Source: Aquiflexum lacus
GTDB taxonomy: Bacteria; Bacteroidota; Bacteroidia; Cytophagales; Cyclobacteriaceae
Assembly: GCF_015476655.1 (NCBI RefSeq)
Contig: NZ_JABFHF010000036.1
Span: 1 to 51,754, forward strand
Reading direction: 5' to 3'
Length of the DNA stretch: 51,754 bases
Below, one piece after another: positions 41,701 to 51,038 of the stretch (the first letter of the stretch is position 1; each line of letters begins with the position of its first letter). Made by a program: the position numbers and the translations under genes. The notes under the pieces are model-generated. The model ran no database searches, was not told where the DNA came from, and saw only the letters and a list, made by a program, of their open reading frames with translations.

Positions 41701-42106
41701 AACAAACATAAATATCCAACCAACCATCCGCATTGATGTCCACCATAGTGACACCTGTGGTCCATGCATGATTACCCTCCACTCCTGCCTGTTTGGTAAT
41801 ATCCTTGAATTTAAAATCTCCTTCGTTCAGGTATAGCTTATTGGGGACCATATTTCCAGTAAAATAAATATCATCGAGGCCATCATTGTTGATATCCCCA
41901 ATTGCTACACCACCACCATTATAAAAATATTCATAAGTAAGGATATTTGTACCCTGAGCTTCCGTCAAAGTATTTTGGAATCTTATTCCGGACTTTCTTG
42001 GAGCAATGCTTTCAAAACTCCCTCTTGTTTCAGGTTTCTGAAAAGGGTTTAAATCATTTAAATTTAATGGGAAAAGAATAAACAGAATAAGGTAACTGAA
42101 CTTCAT
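38795..42106 (-). CDS. Secreted VCBS/FG-GAP and ASPIC/UnbV-domain protein
   Basis: 1103 residues with a signal peptide. It contains about a dozen FG-GAP/VCBS blades with the calcium-binding pattern D-x-N-x-D-G-x-x-D, for example at 71-79 (DINNDGLDD), 123-131, 180-188, 303-311, 385-393 and 477-485, and more in the second half, which should form one or two beta-propellers. Residues 521-590 (NTFGYGTKISVYTKG, then FQSSMSHRIHVGLGENTKADSVLIQWPSG) are an ASPIC/UnbV domain. The architecture matches the large extracellular proteins common in Bacteroidota, which are considered glycan- or partner-binding surface proteins. It leads the operon with the methyltransferase and is divergent from the PhyH operon. 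No T9SS C-terminal domain is seen. Confidence 0.92.
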   Translation of the reverse strand: MKFSYLILFILFPLNLNDLNPFQKPETRGSFESIAPRKSGIRFQNTLTEAQGTNILTYEYFYNGGGVAIGDINNDGLDDIYFTGNMVPNKLYLNEGDFKFKDITKQAGVEGNHAWTTGVTMVDINADGWLDIYVCYSGKGSPDTRRNELFINQANGTFKEQAAEYGLNDSSNSIQALFFDYDLDGDLDMYLLNHNTKVINEIEFDNARQDRNPEAGDKLYRNDGGRFVNVSQEAGILGNSMGFGLGVAVSDITGNGYPDIYISNDYIEPDYFYINNGDGTFTESLTDYFQHISYFSMGSDISDFNNDGLPDIFTLDMLPEDNKRQKLLYGPENYEQYALMVMKGFYHQNMRNMLQLNNGNGTFSEIGQLAGISNTDWSWATFFVDVDNDGWKDLFVTNGYFRDYTNRDFLKFKGDYYFNKARENEPADTLFLVTSMSSTPVHNYLFQNNGDLTFNNKSIEWGFSQPNFSNGAAFADLDNDGNIDLVVNNLNAPAGIFKNALSGDNKPNNFLQFDLKGEGKNTFGYGTKISVYTKGEIQFFEQQPTRGFQSSMSHRIHVGLGENTKADSVLIQWPSGKSEKIMDVESNQIFVAEEKNAVQHHAESQIASSPYFTQVQPPLEFKHEEYGFNDFKRQPLLLNMMTTCGPVMSLGDINNNGFTDFFIGGTKGSPGKLYSQVSTGHFIEYQGLDLSKEEEFTDADAVFFDANGNGYMDLYIASGGYHDYLSNDESLQDRLYINQGGGNFIKSEDALPKIRSSASCVKVVDFDGDGHMDLFVGGRVVPGKFPQSPKSFLLKNDGKGKFVDVIAETIPELEFGGMVTDATWTDLDGDGQEDLIVVGEYMPIRVFLNKGGKRFEEATSQYFDSPVEGLWSAIAMADFDGDGDMDFIVGNFGLNSQLRASKSEPVKLVFADFDENSSIDPILTQYIQGVEYPFASRDELLDQMYNLRSKFTNYESYSEAKLNNIFSKDQLSKASTLQATELRTLYLENKDGKLIPHALPMQAQFAPVYAISVLDVDQDGHLDFILGGNQNSSRLRIGVMDSNYGQVFKGDGKGNFQYVPQKMSGLNFMGDIKSMEVIKAGKMDLLLVGVNNQGLDAYMWNKK

Positions 42107-42379
42107 GGTAAATGGGTTATCTAACAGCCCTAATTGGATAGTGTGTCAATTTTCATGGCGTGATGCCATAAATCTAAAGGATTTTACAAAGCATAACAAG
42201 AGACTATATTTTTTCCAATTAATTATGACAGTCTAATCTAATTGAGATATATATAAATGCTGTATCCATTTTAAATTACTTAAACACAAATCAGTTATTA
42301 AGATTTAATTTAAGCTGTCAACTTTTTTCAGTTCTATGCAAAATCACTTTTCTATTTCCAAAATAGTAGATAAATTAAG

Positions 42380-42411
42380 AGTAATTACTTGAAGTTAATC
42401 CGGTAATTACC
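42380..42411. promoter_or_regulatory. Twin GTAATTAC palindromes, candidate operator
   Basis: AGTAATTACT (42380-42389) and GGTAATTACC (42402-42411) are two perfect palindromes sharing the core GTAATTAC, with centres 22 bp apart, that is, two helical turns. They lie 42-73 bases before the PhyH start codon in the divergent region that also serves the VCBS gene. The rest of 42107-42452 is AT-rich with no other feature. Confidence 0.5.
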
Positions 42412-42452
42412 AAAGTAAACTTTAATGCCTCAAACGATCAACCCAAACCAAT

Positions 42453-43262
42453 ATGACCGAAGATGAAATTGAATCCTATAAAAAAGATGGATATATCATA
42501 AAAAGGCAACTTTTTAGCAAAGAAGAAATTGACCTGCTTTATGAAGTAGCGACAGACGATACTGTCACCAAAAATTCCTTTGACCTCAATGATCAAGATG
42601 GAAAAAAAACCAAACTGACTTTATGGTTTACCGCTGGTGATGATTCCTTTGGTTTGATGTCAAGGTGCAAAAGATTGGTGGAATCAGTCCAGGATTTAGT
42701 AGGTCCCGGAGAGGTCTGCCATTTTCACTCCAAAATCATGCAAAAACAACCAAAAGTCGGTGGGGCATGGGAATGGCATCAGGATTATGGCTATTGGTAC
42801 AAAAATGGCTTTTTATATCCCGAAGCTATGATTTCAGTGATGTTGGCTTTAACTGAAGCAAACAGAGAAAACGGCTGTCTTCAGGTTCTTAAGGCTACTC
42901 ATAAAATGCAACGTTTTGAGCATAATTTTATAGGAGAACAACAAGGTGCAGATCCGGATTTTGTAAAAGAAGCTGTGAAAACTTCAGAATTAATCTATTG
43001 TGAATTGAAACCTGGCGATGTCTTATTTTTCCATCCTAATCTTCTACATAGGTCTGAGGCCAATTTATCTGAGAATGCCCGATGGTCAGTAATTTCTGCT
43101 TACAACCTATCTTATAATATTCCATTTAGAGAGAAAAATCTTTCATGCATCACCCCCGTTCGGGTGGTTCCTGATGAAGCCATTTTGGAAAGTGGCAAAA
43201 AAGAAGTGACCAAGGCCGACTTCCTGAAGAAAGAGGCAGAGATTACCCTTAATGTCAAGTGA
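42453..43262 (+). CDS. Phytanoyl-CoA dioxygenase (PhyH) family protein
   Basis: 269 residues of the non-haem iron, 2-oxoglutarate-dependent oxygenase fold. The facial triad is His109-x-Asp111 in WEWHQDYGYW and distal His199 in FHPNLLHRS; Arg210 is a probable 2-oxoglutarate ligand. The early DGYIIKRQLFSKEEIDLLY is the PhyH start signature. These enzymes hydroxylate diverse small molecules. It is the first gene of a two-gene operon with a Gfo/Idh/MocA oxidoreductase; this pairing recurs in Bacteroidota and Planctomycetes and suggests stepwise oxidation of a carbohydrate or polyol-like compound. Twin palindromes upstream may control it. Confidence 0.9.
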   Translation: MTEDEIESYKKDGYIIKRQLFSKEEIDLLYEVATDDTVTKNSFDLNDQDGKKTKLTLWFTAGDDSFGLMSRCKRLVESVQDLVGPGEVCHFHSKIMQKQPKVGGAWEWHQDYGYWYKNGFLYPEAMISVMLALTEANRENGCLQVLKATHKMQRFEHNFIGEQQGADPDFVKEAVKTSELIYCELKPGDVLFFHPNLLHRSEANLSENARWSVISAYNLSYNIPFREKNLSCITPVRVVPDEAILESGKKEVTKADFLKKEAEITLNVK

Positions 43263-43330
43263 TGTCTATGAAGGGTCAAACACATCAGATTAATTTAAAA
43301 GAAGTCCGAAATATATTGAACAACTAAACT

Positions 43331-44542
43331 ATGGTGAATATCTGTATACTCGGAGGAGGTTTTATTGGAAGATTCTACGCTGAATCCCTAATTGGAAGAC
43401 GTGGCAAGGATCTGGTAAAAGTAGTTTATGCCCGAAAGGAAGAGACTGCAAAAAGGTTTGCCAAAGATTATAATGTGGCCCACCATACCACTGATATGGA
43501 AGCTGCTGTTAGCCATCCTGATACGGATATGGTAGTCATAGCACTTCCCAATTATGTTCATGAAGAAGCTGTGATGCTCTGTGTAAAACACAAAAAGCCC
43601 GTATTGTGTACCAAACCCCTAGGTAGAACTGCCGAGGAAGCACTTCGGATGACTTTGGCCTGTGAGGAGGCCGGTATTTTTGCAGGGTACCTAGAAGATT
43701 TATGTTATACTCCAAAATTCCTGAAATCCATGAAAAGTGTAGAATCAGGATCCATTGGCCGCATTTTATGGGCTAAATCAAGAGAAACCCATCCCGGGCC
43801 GCATGCCGATTGGTTTTGGGATTTGGAAAAAGCCGGAGGCGGGGCCATTGTAGATTTGGGATGCCATTGTATTGAAATAGCCCGGAATTTTATTGGAAAA
43901 GATGTACTGCCTGTGGAAGTCATGTGCTGGGCTGATACCCAGGTCAAGCCGATTGATGCAGAAGACCATGCCATTGGCTTGGTCAAATATGAAAATGGTG
44001 CCATCGGTCAATTTGAAGTTTCTTGGACTTTCCGTGGAGGAATGGATCTTCGTGATGAGGTGATGGGAACAGAAGGAACCATCTGGATCAATTCCTTTCT
44101 GCGCACTGGTTTTGAAATGTTTACCACTGGTGCCGGAACGAACTACGTAGCGGAAAAAGCGGAGTCTTCTTCCGGATGGCTATTCCCCGTTGGCGATGAA
44201 GCCCATGAACTTGGCTATCCTAACATGTTTATTGATATGTTTGAATCCTTTGAAAAAGGGCTACTGCCAAGAGAAACCTTCTATGATGGCTATGTGGTCA
44301 ATGCGATCATTGATGCAGCCTATAAATCAGCAAAAACGAAATTGTGGGAACCTGTGGAACTTCCTATTTGGAGGGGAAAAAGAGGACTGACCAAACCTTC
44401 GGTTTATCAGGAATATGATGCTGAACATTGGTTGATCAAAGAAGAGATATTGCCCAATCAGGATAAGAAAGTGATCATCAAACACAAAAACTCTGGACTA
44501 ATTACCGAGAAATTGAAAATGAAAAATGAGGGTACAGGATAA
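43331..44542 (+). CDS. Gfo/Idh/MocA family oxidoreductase (cytoplasmic)
   Basis: 403 residues with no signal peptide, unlike the Tat-exported homologue at 12038. The Rossmann motif is at the very start (CILGGGFIGRF, glycines 8-10 and 13), then ALPNYVHEEAV, the catalytic lysine motif CTKPLGR, and GGGAIVDLGCHCIEIA in the C-terminal alpha/beta domain. It should be a NAD(P)-dependent dehydrogenase of a sugar or inositol-like substrate. The start codon is 68 bases after the PhyH gene stop. The last residues (KLKMKNEGTG) look like read-on sequence without a conserved role. Confidence 0.9.
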   Translation: MVNICILGGGFIGRFYAESLIGRRGKDLVKVVYARKEETAKRFAKDYNVAHHTTDMEAAVSHPDTDMVVIALPNYVHEEAVMLCVKHKKPVLCTKPLGRTAEEALRMTLACEEAGIFAGYLEDLCYTPKFLKSMKSVESGSIGRILWAKSRETHPGPHADWFWDLEKAGGGAIVDLGCHCIEIARNFIGKDVLPVEVMCWADTQVKPIDAEDHAIGLVKYENGAIGQFEVSWTFRGGMDLRDEVMGTEGTIWINSFLRTGFEMFTTGAGTNYVAEKAESSSGWLFPVGDEAHELGYPNMFIDMFESFEKGLLPRETFYDGYVVNAIIDAAYKSAKTKLWEPVELPIWRGKRGLTKPSVYQEYDAEHWLIKEEILPNQDKKVIIKHKNSGLITEKLKMKNEGTG

Positions 44543-44768
44543 TCCATTTTGATTTCTAAAAACTAAAAAGCTTGACTCAATCGCTAAGAAAGAAAATATA
44601 GACTGTTTAATAAATGGGCTATTTTTTTGAAATATTATAAATTCATATTGACAAAAATCAGTATTATTCAAACTAATTCTTATTTCTTCAGTTTCTTGTA
44701 TATCTTTACAGGATTAGCATCTATTGGCTATTCAATTACTTTATACCTCTGATTAATCTCATGCTTGC

Positions 44769-46937
44769 ATGAAAAAAACCTTTCTTTCAACCCTATTCAG
44801 TACTTTTTTACTTTTTGGTGCATTTGGACAAAAAAGCATTTCGGATTCGATCCAAACTAAGATCAATATCCTTAACCTAACTGAAAATCAAGATCAGCAG
44901 GAGACTGCAATTCTCCAAAAAGATCTTGGAATGGCCTATTACCAAGAGAACGAATTGTATAATTCGTTTGAGGCTTTTGAGAAAGCTGCTCACATGTTCA
45001 AAAATCTTCAGGATACCAATAAGGAATCAGAATGTTTGCACATGATGGGCAATGTTTCTTACTTTTTAGGCCATTATAATGATGCTATCCAACTCTTTGA
45101 GGAGGCATTGATTTTCCGGGAGAAAGTTGATGACAAAAAAGGTGTTGCCTCCGGATATAACAATATTGCAAATGTCTACAATAAACTGGGTGACTACAAA
45201 AAGGCCATACTCAACTACGAAAAATCTCTTGAAATCAAAGAAAGCATTGATGACCAGAAAGGAATTGCTTCAAGTCTCAAAAATATAGCTACCATCTATT
45301 ATTATCAGGCTAATTATGCCCCTGCGCTTGAAGCAAATTTAAAAGCACTACGTATTTCTGAATATCTGTCAGATTCAATGGGGATCGCTTTTGTTTATAA
45401 CAACATGGCCCTGATTTATGAAAAACAAGAAAAGTTAGAGGAATCTCTTTCATTTTTTCAAAAATCATTGACTATCAAAGAATCTCTAGGGGACAAAAGA
45501 GGGATTTCAACCACCTTGCACAACATAGCCAAATTGTATGAGTACCAAGAAAAATTTGACTTGGCAATTGATCTCATTTTACAATCATTGTCCATTTCTG
45601 AAGAACTGAATGAAATTGACGGTATATCAGCAAGTTTAAATAACCTGGCCAATGTCTATGAGCTTCAAGGAAATTATCAAGCAGCCCTTAAGAATTATTA
45701 CAAGTCATTGGAAATGGACTCTCAAACCGAAAACAAGAGAGGAATTCTTTTGAGTGTTACAAACTTGGCAAAAATTCATTTGAGGCTTGGTGAACTGGAA
45801 TTAGCCTCCCAATTAGCAAAAAAAGGGATTGCCATAGGAAAAGAATTGGGCTCAAAAGAAGAAATTCAACTTTGCCACATCACCCTCAGTCAGATCTTCG
45901 AAAAGCAGAGAAATTTTGAAAATGCACTCTATCATTTTCAACAGTCCACAGCTTATGCCGACAGTCTCAACAGGCAGGAACTTGAACGAAAAACTGCTAA
46001 ACTGGAAGCGGAATATGAATATGATAAACGCTTGACCTTGATACAAGCCGAACAAAAAGCAACGGATTTGGAGAATGAGAAAATATTGCAGCAGGAAAAA
46101 TTCTTGAGAAACATCCTGGTTTTTGCATTTATATCAATTCTGATTATTGCGCTAATTACTTTGGGTAATTATTTTAAGCAGAAAAAAGCAAAAGAACTCT
46201 TGGAAAGTAGAACAGCTGAATTGGAAAAAGCCAATGAGGTAAAATCAAAACTCTTCAGTATCATCGGTCATGACCTGAGAAACCCCATAGGGAGTCTTTA
46301 TATGCTGTTGGGGCTATACAATAGAAAAATGATGGACGAAGATGAATTCAGGTCTACTGTTCCAAGCTTGTACAAAAATGTAGGTGCTATCATGAATGTA
46401 TTGGACAATCTGCTCAGATGGTCTATAGGAGAAATGAAAATGGTCAAATCTAACCCCTTAGCGGTAAATCTTCATGAGAAGGTCAGTGCAATCCTTGATT
46501 TTTTCTCGACCCTTTGCAGACAAAAAAACATTGCTATCATCTCCGAGATTGATCCGATATATTCAGTTTTGGTCGATCCAAATCACTTGGATCTGATACT
46601 TAGGAATCTTATCAATAATGGCATCAAGTTCAGTAATAATGGGGGAATAATCACTCTGAATGCGTATGAAGATGATGATTTATTGATTATTTCAGTAAAA
46701 GACACTGGAATAGGCATTAAACCTGAAGATGTTGAAAAGCTTTTTCAAAAAGACCTAGTGGAAAGTAAAAGAGGCACCAAAGGTGAACAAGGTACAGGGT
46801 TAGGCCTAAACCTCTGTCAGTTATATGTTGTCGAAAATGGAGGGAATATTTGGGTAAAAAGTGAGCCGGGAAAGGGAAGCACCTTCTTTTTCTCGTTGCC
46901 AATGGTAATCAAAAAGGATGCTCTATCGGTATCATAA
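44769..46937 (+). CDS. TPR-repeat sensor histidine kinase
   Basis: 722 residues. A signal peptide (TFLSTLFSTFLLFGAFG) is followed by about eight TPR repeats (residues 30-420; e.g. SGYNNIANVYNKLGDYKKAILNYEKSLEIKE), a short coiled coil, a membrane segment (about 448-467, VFAFISILIIALITLGNYF), and a cytoplasmic kinase: H-box FSIIGHDLRNPIGS (His501), N-box ILRNLINNGIKFS, G1 DTGIGIKPED and G2 GEQGTGLGLNLC. TPR-containing kinases of this kind are typical of Bacteroidota, where the periplasmic TPR domain is thought to sense a protein or glycan partner. No response regulator gene is adjacent. Confidence 0.93.
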   Translation: MKKTFLSTLFSTFLLFGAFGQKSISDSIQTKINILNLTENQDQQETAILQKDLGMAYYQENELYNSFEAFEKAAHMFKNLQDTNKESECLHMMGNVSYFLGHYNDAIQLFEEALIFREKVDDKKGVASGYNNIANVYNKLGDYKKAILNYEKSLEIKESIDDQKGIASSLKNIATIYYYQANYAPALEANLKALRISEYLSDSMGIAFVYNNMALIYEKQEKLEESLSFFQKSLTIKESLGDKRGISTTLHNIAKLYEYQEKFDLAIDLILQSLSISEELNEIDGISASLNNLANVYELQGNYQAALKNYYKSLEMDSQTENKRGILLSVTNLAKIHLRLGELELASQLAKKGIAIGKELGSKEEIQLCHITLSQIFEKQRNFENALYHFQQSTAYADSLNRQELERKTAKLEAEYEYDKRLTLIQAEQKATDLENEKILQQEKFLRNILVFAFISILIIALITLGNYFKQKKAKELLESRTAELEKANEVKSKLFSIIGHDLRNPIGSLYMLLGLYNRKMMDEDEFRSTVPSLYKNVGAIMNVLDNLLRWSIGEMKMVKSNPLAVNLHEKVSAILDFFSTLCRQKNIAIISEIDPIYSVLVDPNHLDLILRNLINNGIKFSNNGGIITLNAYEDDDLLIISVKDTGIGIKPEDVEKLFQKDLVESKRGTKGEQGTGLGLNLCQLYVVENGGNIWVKSEPGKGSTFFFSLPMVIKKDALSVS

Positions 46938-46963
46938 TCAGTTAATTTATATCGAAGAAACTG

Positions 46964-47006
46964 AACTCAAAAGTGAAGGTTTTTTTACCTGGATTGAGTT
47001 TTTTTT
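46964..47006 (+). terminator. Intrinsic terminator after the histidine kinase gene
   Basis: A two-part hairpin: outer stem AACTCAA (46964-46970) / TTGAGTT (46994-47000), inner AGGT/ACCT, followed by a run of eight T including the last bases of the stem. It lies 27 bases after the kinase stop codon. Confidence 0.7.
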
Positions 47007-47229
47007 CGATTTCAAACATGTTTATGAATAATGAGTTTTATTTTTATATATGTAAGCAACTATACCAGTAAAATGAAAATTCAATATAATTCTCTGCATA
47101 AAACTGAAATGTCCGGTATATCTGTTCCGAGTTCAGACCTGTTTGGAGTAGAATATTGGGTTACTTGGAAAGAAGTAGGTCTCCATTTTTAATGTAGATA
47201 CAAGGCTTTCTTGAAAATCGATCAGGATG

Positions 47230-47865
47230 ATGAAAAATAAATATGTAGCTTTTTTTCTTTTCCTTACAATGATGGGAATCTTCCCTATCTCATCTTGTGT
47301 GGATCAATGTGATGGACCTTGCGGCTGCTATCCAGTATTTGAAAATCCTGACTTTACAATTTCTGCTTTTTCTGTTGAGAATCTATACAGGGCGGATAAT
47401 AATTTTATAGTGGATCCAAACCGTTATTATTTCCATCAAACCTTATATAAAGCCTTTTGGGTTTCTGGTTTACGGGAAATTGCAAATAATTCTCCCTCTA
47501 CATCCGGTTCTTTTTTTTCAAATATGGCTTTTGCATGCAGTCCTCCTGAATCCTTTTCCACGGAGACTTTGAAGTCCATTCGGATTATCAATAAAAAAAG
47601 AGTACAAATCAATCAACAGGAAATTCTGGAAATCGGTCAGCAAATCAATGATTACTTTAATTTGACCCTGACATTTCAGGTGGAATACAGCATTGATGAT
47701 TTTTTAAAGAGAAATCACAAATTTTTGAAGGATGAAAGGCTTTACCTTAAATTTAACAGTCCTCCTAATGACAATATAGAAATCATGTTTGACATTGAAA
47801 TAGAACTTGACAATGACAAAACTTTTGTTTTCAATAACGAAACGATGAAAGTAAATGGAGGATAG
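47230..47865 (+). CDS. Cysteine-rich-headed lipoprotein of unknown function
   Basis: 211 residues from the second of two adjacent ATG codons (47227 and 47230 are both possible). A lipoprotein signal ends at ISSC (Cys23) and is followed by a short cysteine cluster, VDQCDGPCGCYP, that may be disulphide-bonded or bind metal. The rest is beta-rich with YYFHQTLYKAFW, ACSPPESFSTETLKSIRIINKK and an acidic strand EIMFDIEIELDNDKTFVF. I recognise no family, but the 'ACSPP...S-I-x-I' core is seen in other short lipoproteins of this phylum. It is isolated by a terminator upstream and 480 bases of AT-rich DNA downstream. Confidence 0.65.
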   Translation: MKNKYVAFFLFLTMMGIFPISSCVDQCDGPCGCYPVFENPDFTISAFSVENLYRADNNFIVDPNRYYFHQTLYKAFWVSGLREIANNSPSTSGSFFSNMAFACSPPESFSTETLKSIRIINKKRVQINQQEILEIGQQINDYFNLTLTFQVEYSIDDFLKRNHKFLKDERLYLKFNSPPNDNIEIMFDIEIELDNDKTFVFNNETMKVNGG

Positions 47866-48350
47866 AGGCTTGTTGATTACAGTTTTTCTTGAATAATGTA
47901 TTTGGTAAAATCAAAGGAGATGTTCTTCCATAAAATCTTCCCCATCATTCATCAGTAAAATCATATAAAACCAGACACATCACCGATAAACCAAATTAGA
48001 CAAAATCTAGAGAATATCAGATTATAAATTCAAAATAGGTTTTTATACAGGATTCCGCAGTTAATACCATGTATTATGGAATTAAAAATAAAATTTTCAC
48101 AAAATGCCTGAACTATTGTTTTTTTTGATTTTCCGTTAAAAAAAAACACTGTTTTATTAAACTTGCTTTGCATTATAAAAGCACTAAAAATTTATTACTT
48201 TTCCGCTGAAAATGATTCAACTAAAAAACCACGATGAAATATGATTCATTCATGATACCATTTCCTTGAAATTATTTACGTTAAAGAAATAATAATTAAA
48301 GCAAAATCAATCCCAGTTTGCTTAATATTTAAAAATATGCCACTCCTAGT
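47866..48350. other. Long AT-rich leader region
   Basis: 485 bases with no credible gene, RNA or repeat. It is very AT-rich and precedes the sensor gene. TTTG (about 48166) and TACTTTTC (about 48195) are possible promoter boxes but with too long a spacer. Confidence 0.5.
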
Positions 48351-51038
48351 TTGACGATTTTGATTGTGAAGATCCGATTTAATTTATTCTTCATATTATT
48401 TATATTCTCCTCGTCTTTGACATCTAAAGAAAGGTTAAATCTTTCTATGATTGACAGCGTTAGGCAAAACCCTGCATTAGCGGGAAATGCCTACGTTTTG
48501 GAAATATGGGACAATTCAAATGGATTGCCACAAAACGCTGTTTATGCAATGGAGAAAGACAACATGGGGTTTTTGTGGATGTCTACTGAAGAAGGATTAG
48601 CTCGCTTGGATGGGACTTTTATTAAAGTCTTTGACAAAGAAAGCTACCCGGAAATGCTGGAACAGTCCTATTATTCATTTTTTAAAACAAGGCGAGGGAT
48701 TTGGGCCTCAGGCGACAAAAGCATTGCCTTATTGAATAAAAATATCAGACAAGTCATTGATTGTTCCCAAATAGTAGAAAATACTTGGATAAGAGCTATA
48801 TCAGAAAATGATAATGGGGAGATATTGATCGGTACTCAAAAGGGAGAAATACACATTTGGAAAAATAACAGATTCCAGATGCTTGATTTTTGGAATCCCG
48901 AATCGATACTTGAAATACACAGTTTTTTCGAACTCGAAAATTCACTGATGTTAGTCGGCACAAGTCAGGGACTTTATGAGATTAACTTTAAATCAAAGAA
49001 TGCTAGACTTGTTTCAGCAAAAAGTTTTTCAGCACAAAAAATATTTGGAAACACTTCCACCATTTATATTTCTTCACCTGAGTCAGGCATTTTTCAACTG
49101 AAAGGGAATTACGAAATGGATAAAATCCTGTCTTATGAAGAATTGACTGACATTAACCCGGTGAGCCTAACCTCAGATTCCGAAAATAGAATATGGGCGG
49201 GATCACTGGAAATGGGGCTGTTAATGATTGAAAATGGAAACGTGACCCGTTTCTCTTATCCTGAACTGAAAAACTATCCTGTTAGAAAAATCATTAAAGA
49301 AAAAGATAATCTTTATTTGGGTACGCTCGGTAGAGGACTTGCATTGGTCAAACCTGCAAAAGTAAATCAACTTGACTTTGAAGTCCTTCAAGAAAAAAAC
49401 ATCAAAGCCATTTACCAGGCACCCGACAGTAGCATTTGGATTGGAACGCGATCGGATGGTATTCATAGAATTAAATCCAGAGAAATATTATCCATAAATG
49501 TAGCGGATGGGTTACTTCAGAACGGTATAATAACCATTGGTGGGATCGGTGATGAAATTTTTGCCGGCTCTACAGCAGGAGTTTCGGTAATCGACCTTAA
49601 AACAGGAGAAATAACAGGCAAAATAACCCAGGAAAATGGGTTAAAAAGTAATCACGTGTATGCTGTTTTTAAAGATTCAAAAGATTGTTTGTGGATCTTG
49701 ACTAGGTATGGCGGCATGCACTATATTGATAAAAATGGTATCCTCCATAAAGTTGACCTGCCAAAAAGGTTCACAAATACCAACTTTGTTAGCATCTCTG
49801 AATTGAGGAATAAAGAAATACTCATAGGTTCCATGAATCAAGGTATTTTTAGAATTAATGATGGCCGTTACATAGAAAATCTAAAATTGCCATTAACCCC
49901 GGGAGAAGACATTGTTTATTGTATTTATGAAGATAAAGATGAAGACCTTTGGTTTGGGACTCACGGAGGTATGTTACTTTATTCCAACAGTAAATTTAAA
50001 AGACTTGAAAAGTCTCATGGTCTGAAATCCCAAAGTGTCTACAGTATCACAGATGACCATTCTGAGGGAATTTGGATAAGCAATAATTTTGGTGTTCAAT
50101 ATATCCCAAATTCAGAATTGAAAAGATTTAAAGAAAATACCGACAAGGGTTTTTTCATCAGTTCCATTCTGTACAATAAAAACCTCGGGATGCCCAACTC
50201 AGAGGCCAACGGCCTGATTTTCCCGGCGGCTTTAAAGGACATTTCCGGAAAAATCTGGATTCCCACAGTAGAAGGAATCGGTATTGTTGATCCTGCTGCA
50301 ATTTCACCTTATGAGCAAACAGGAATCAATTTTATATGGGATGAACTTTTTGTTGGTAATCTTCATGTTCCGTTCGAGAATAAAATTGAAATACCTCCAG
50401 GGGAAAAGATGTTCCAGATTTCATTTACCCTTATTGACTTTCAAAACCCAAATCAATATTCAATCTTTTATAGAATTGAAGGGAAAAATGCTCAATGGCT
50501 GCCTATCAAAGACCAAAGACAACTGATTTTCAATGGTCTAAAACCTGGTAAATATAATCTTGAAGTAAAGATTTTCAGGCATGGTAAATTGGATACAGTA
50601 CATTCTCTGCCGATAGTAATTCGAGCTTATTTTTTTGAAACCCTAACATTTAAAGTTTTTTTAGTGGTTTGTCTATTTCTTTTGATCTACTTTATAATCA
50701 AATATTATTTAAACATTAAAATGAAGAATGATTTGGGTAGGTTGGTTAACCAAAGAACTTTGGAGCTAAGTAATACCAATGAAAAATTGAAAAATGCAAT
50801 ATCGGAGATAGAAACCCAAAACAAAACATTAAAAGAAATCACATGGAACCAGTCGCATTTGGTCAGAGCTCCACTAACTAAGGCAATGGGAATCAATCAA
50901 TTATTGATAAATTATTCCAAATATTCAAATGTAGGCAAAAGTCGGGAAGAACTTGAAAGCGAGTTATTGGAGACATTGATACAACTTGACAACATAGTAA
51001 GAGATACGCATTCGAAATCTGAAAATTTAGAAAAATAG
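48351..51038 (+). CDS. Two-component-propeller sensor with H-box but no ATPase domain
   Basis: 895 residues. A signal sequence or anchor (FNLFFILFIFSSSL) precedes a long propeller built of two-component-regulator repeats (e.g. VYAMEKDNMGFLWMSTEEGLARLDG, WIGTRSDGIHRI, DLWFGTHGGMLLYSN; about 45-650), then a Y_Y_Y domain (about 690-755), one membrane segment (about 767-787), a coiled coil (ELSNTNEKLKNAISEIETQNK) and an H-box, Trp-Asn-Gln-Ser-His836-Leu-Val-Arg-Ala-Pro-Leu. Only 59 residues follow, so there is a dimerisation/phosphotransfer helix pair but no HATPase domain. No ATG is near the start: TTG (48351, 48360) and GTG (48366) are the candidates. Its stop codon overlaps the start of the receiver gene. 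Confidence 0.88.
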   Translation: MTILIVKIRFNLFFILFIFSSSLTSKERLNLSMIDSVRQNPALAGNAYVLEIWDNSNGLPQNAVYAMEKDNMGFLWMSTEEGLARLDGTFIKVFDKESYPEMLEQSYYSFFKTRRGIWASGDKSIALLNKNIRQVIDCSQIVENTWIRAISENDNGEILIGTQKGEIHIWKNNRFQMLDFWNPESILEIHSFFELENSLMLVGTSQGLYEINFKSKNARLVSAKSFSAQKIFGNTSTIYISSPESGIFQLKGNYEMDKILSYEELTDINPVSLTSDSENRIWAGSLEMGLLMIENGNVTRFSYPELKNYPVRKIIKEKDNLYLGTLGRGLALVKPAKVNQLDFEVLQEKNIKAIYQAPDSSIWIGTRSDGIHRIKSREILSINVADGLLQNGIITIGGIGDEIFAGSTAGVSVIDLKTGEITGKITQENGLKSNHVYAVFKDSKDCLWILTRYGGMHYIDKNGILHKVDLPKRFTNTNFVSISELRNKEILIGSMNQGIFRINDGRYIENLKLPLTPGEDIVYCIYEDKDEDLWFGTHGGMLLYSNSKFKRLEKSHGLKSQSVYSITDDHSEGIWISNNFGVQYIPNSELKRFKENTDKGFFISSILYNKNLGMPNSEANGLIFPAALKDISGKIWIPTVEGIGIVDPAAISPYEQTGINFIWDELFVGNLHVPFENKIEIPPGEKMFQISFTLIDFQNPNQYSIFYRIEGKNAQWLPIKDQRQLIFNGLKPGKYNLEVKIFRHGKLDTVHSLPIVIRAYFFETLTFKVFLVVCLFLLIYFIIKYYLNIKMKNDLGRLVNQRTLELSNTNEKLKNAISEIETQNKTLKEITWNQSHLVRAPLTKAMGINQLLINYSKYSNVGKSREELESELLETLIQLDNIVRDTHSKSENLEK

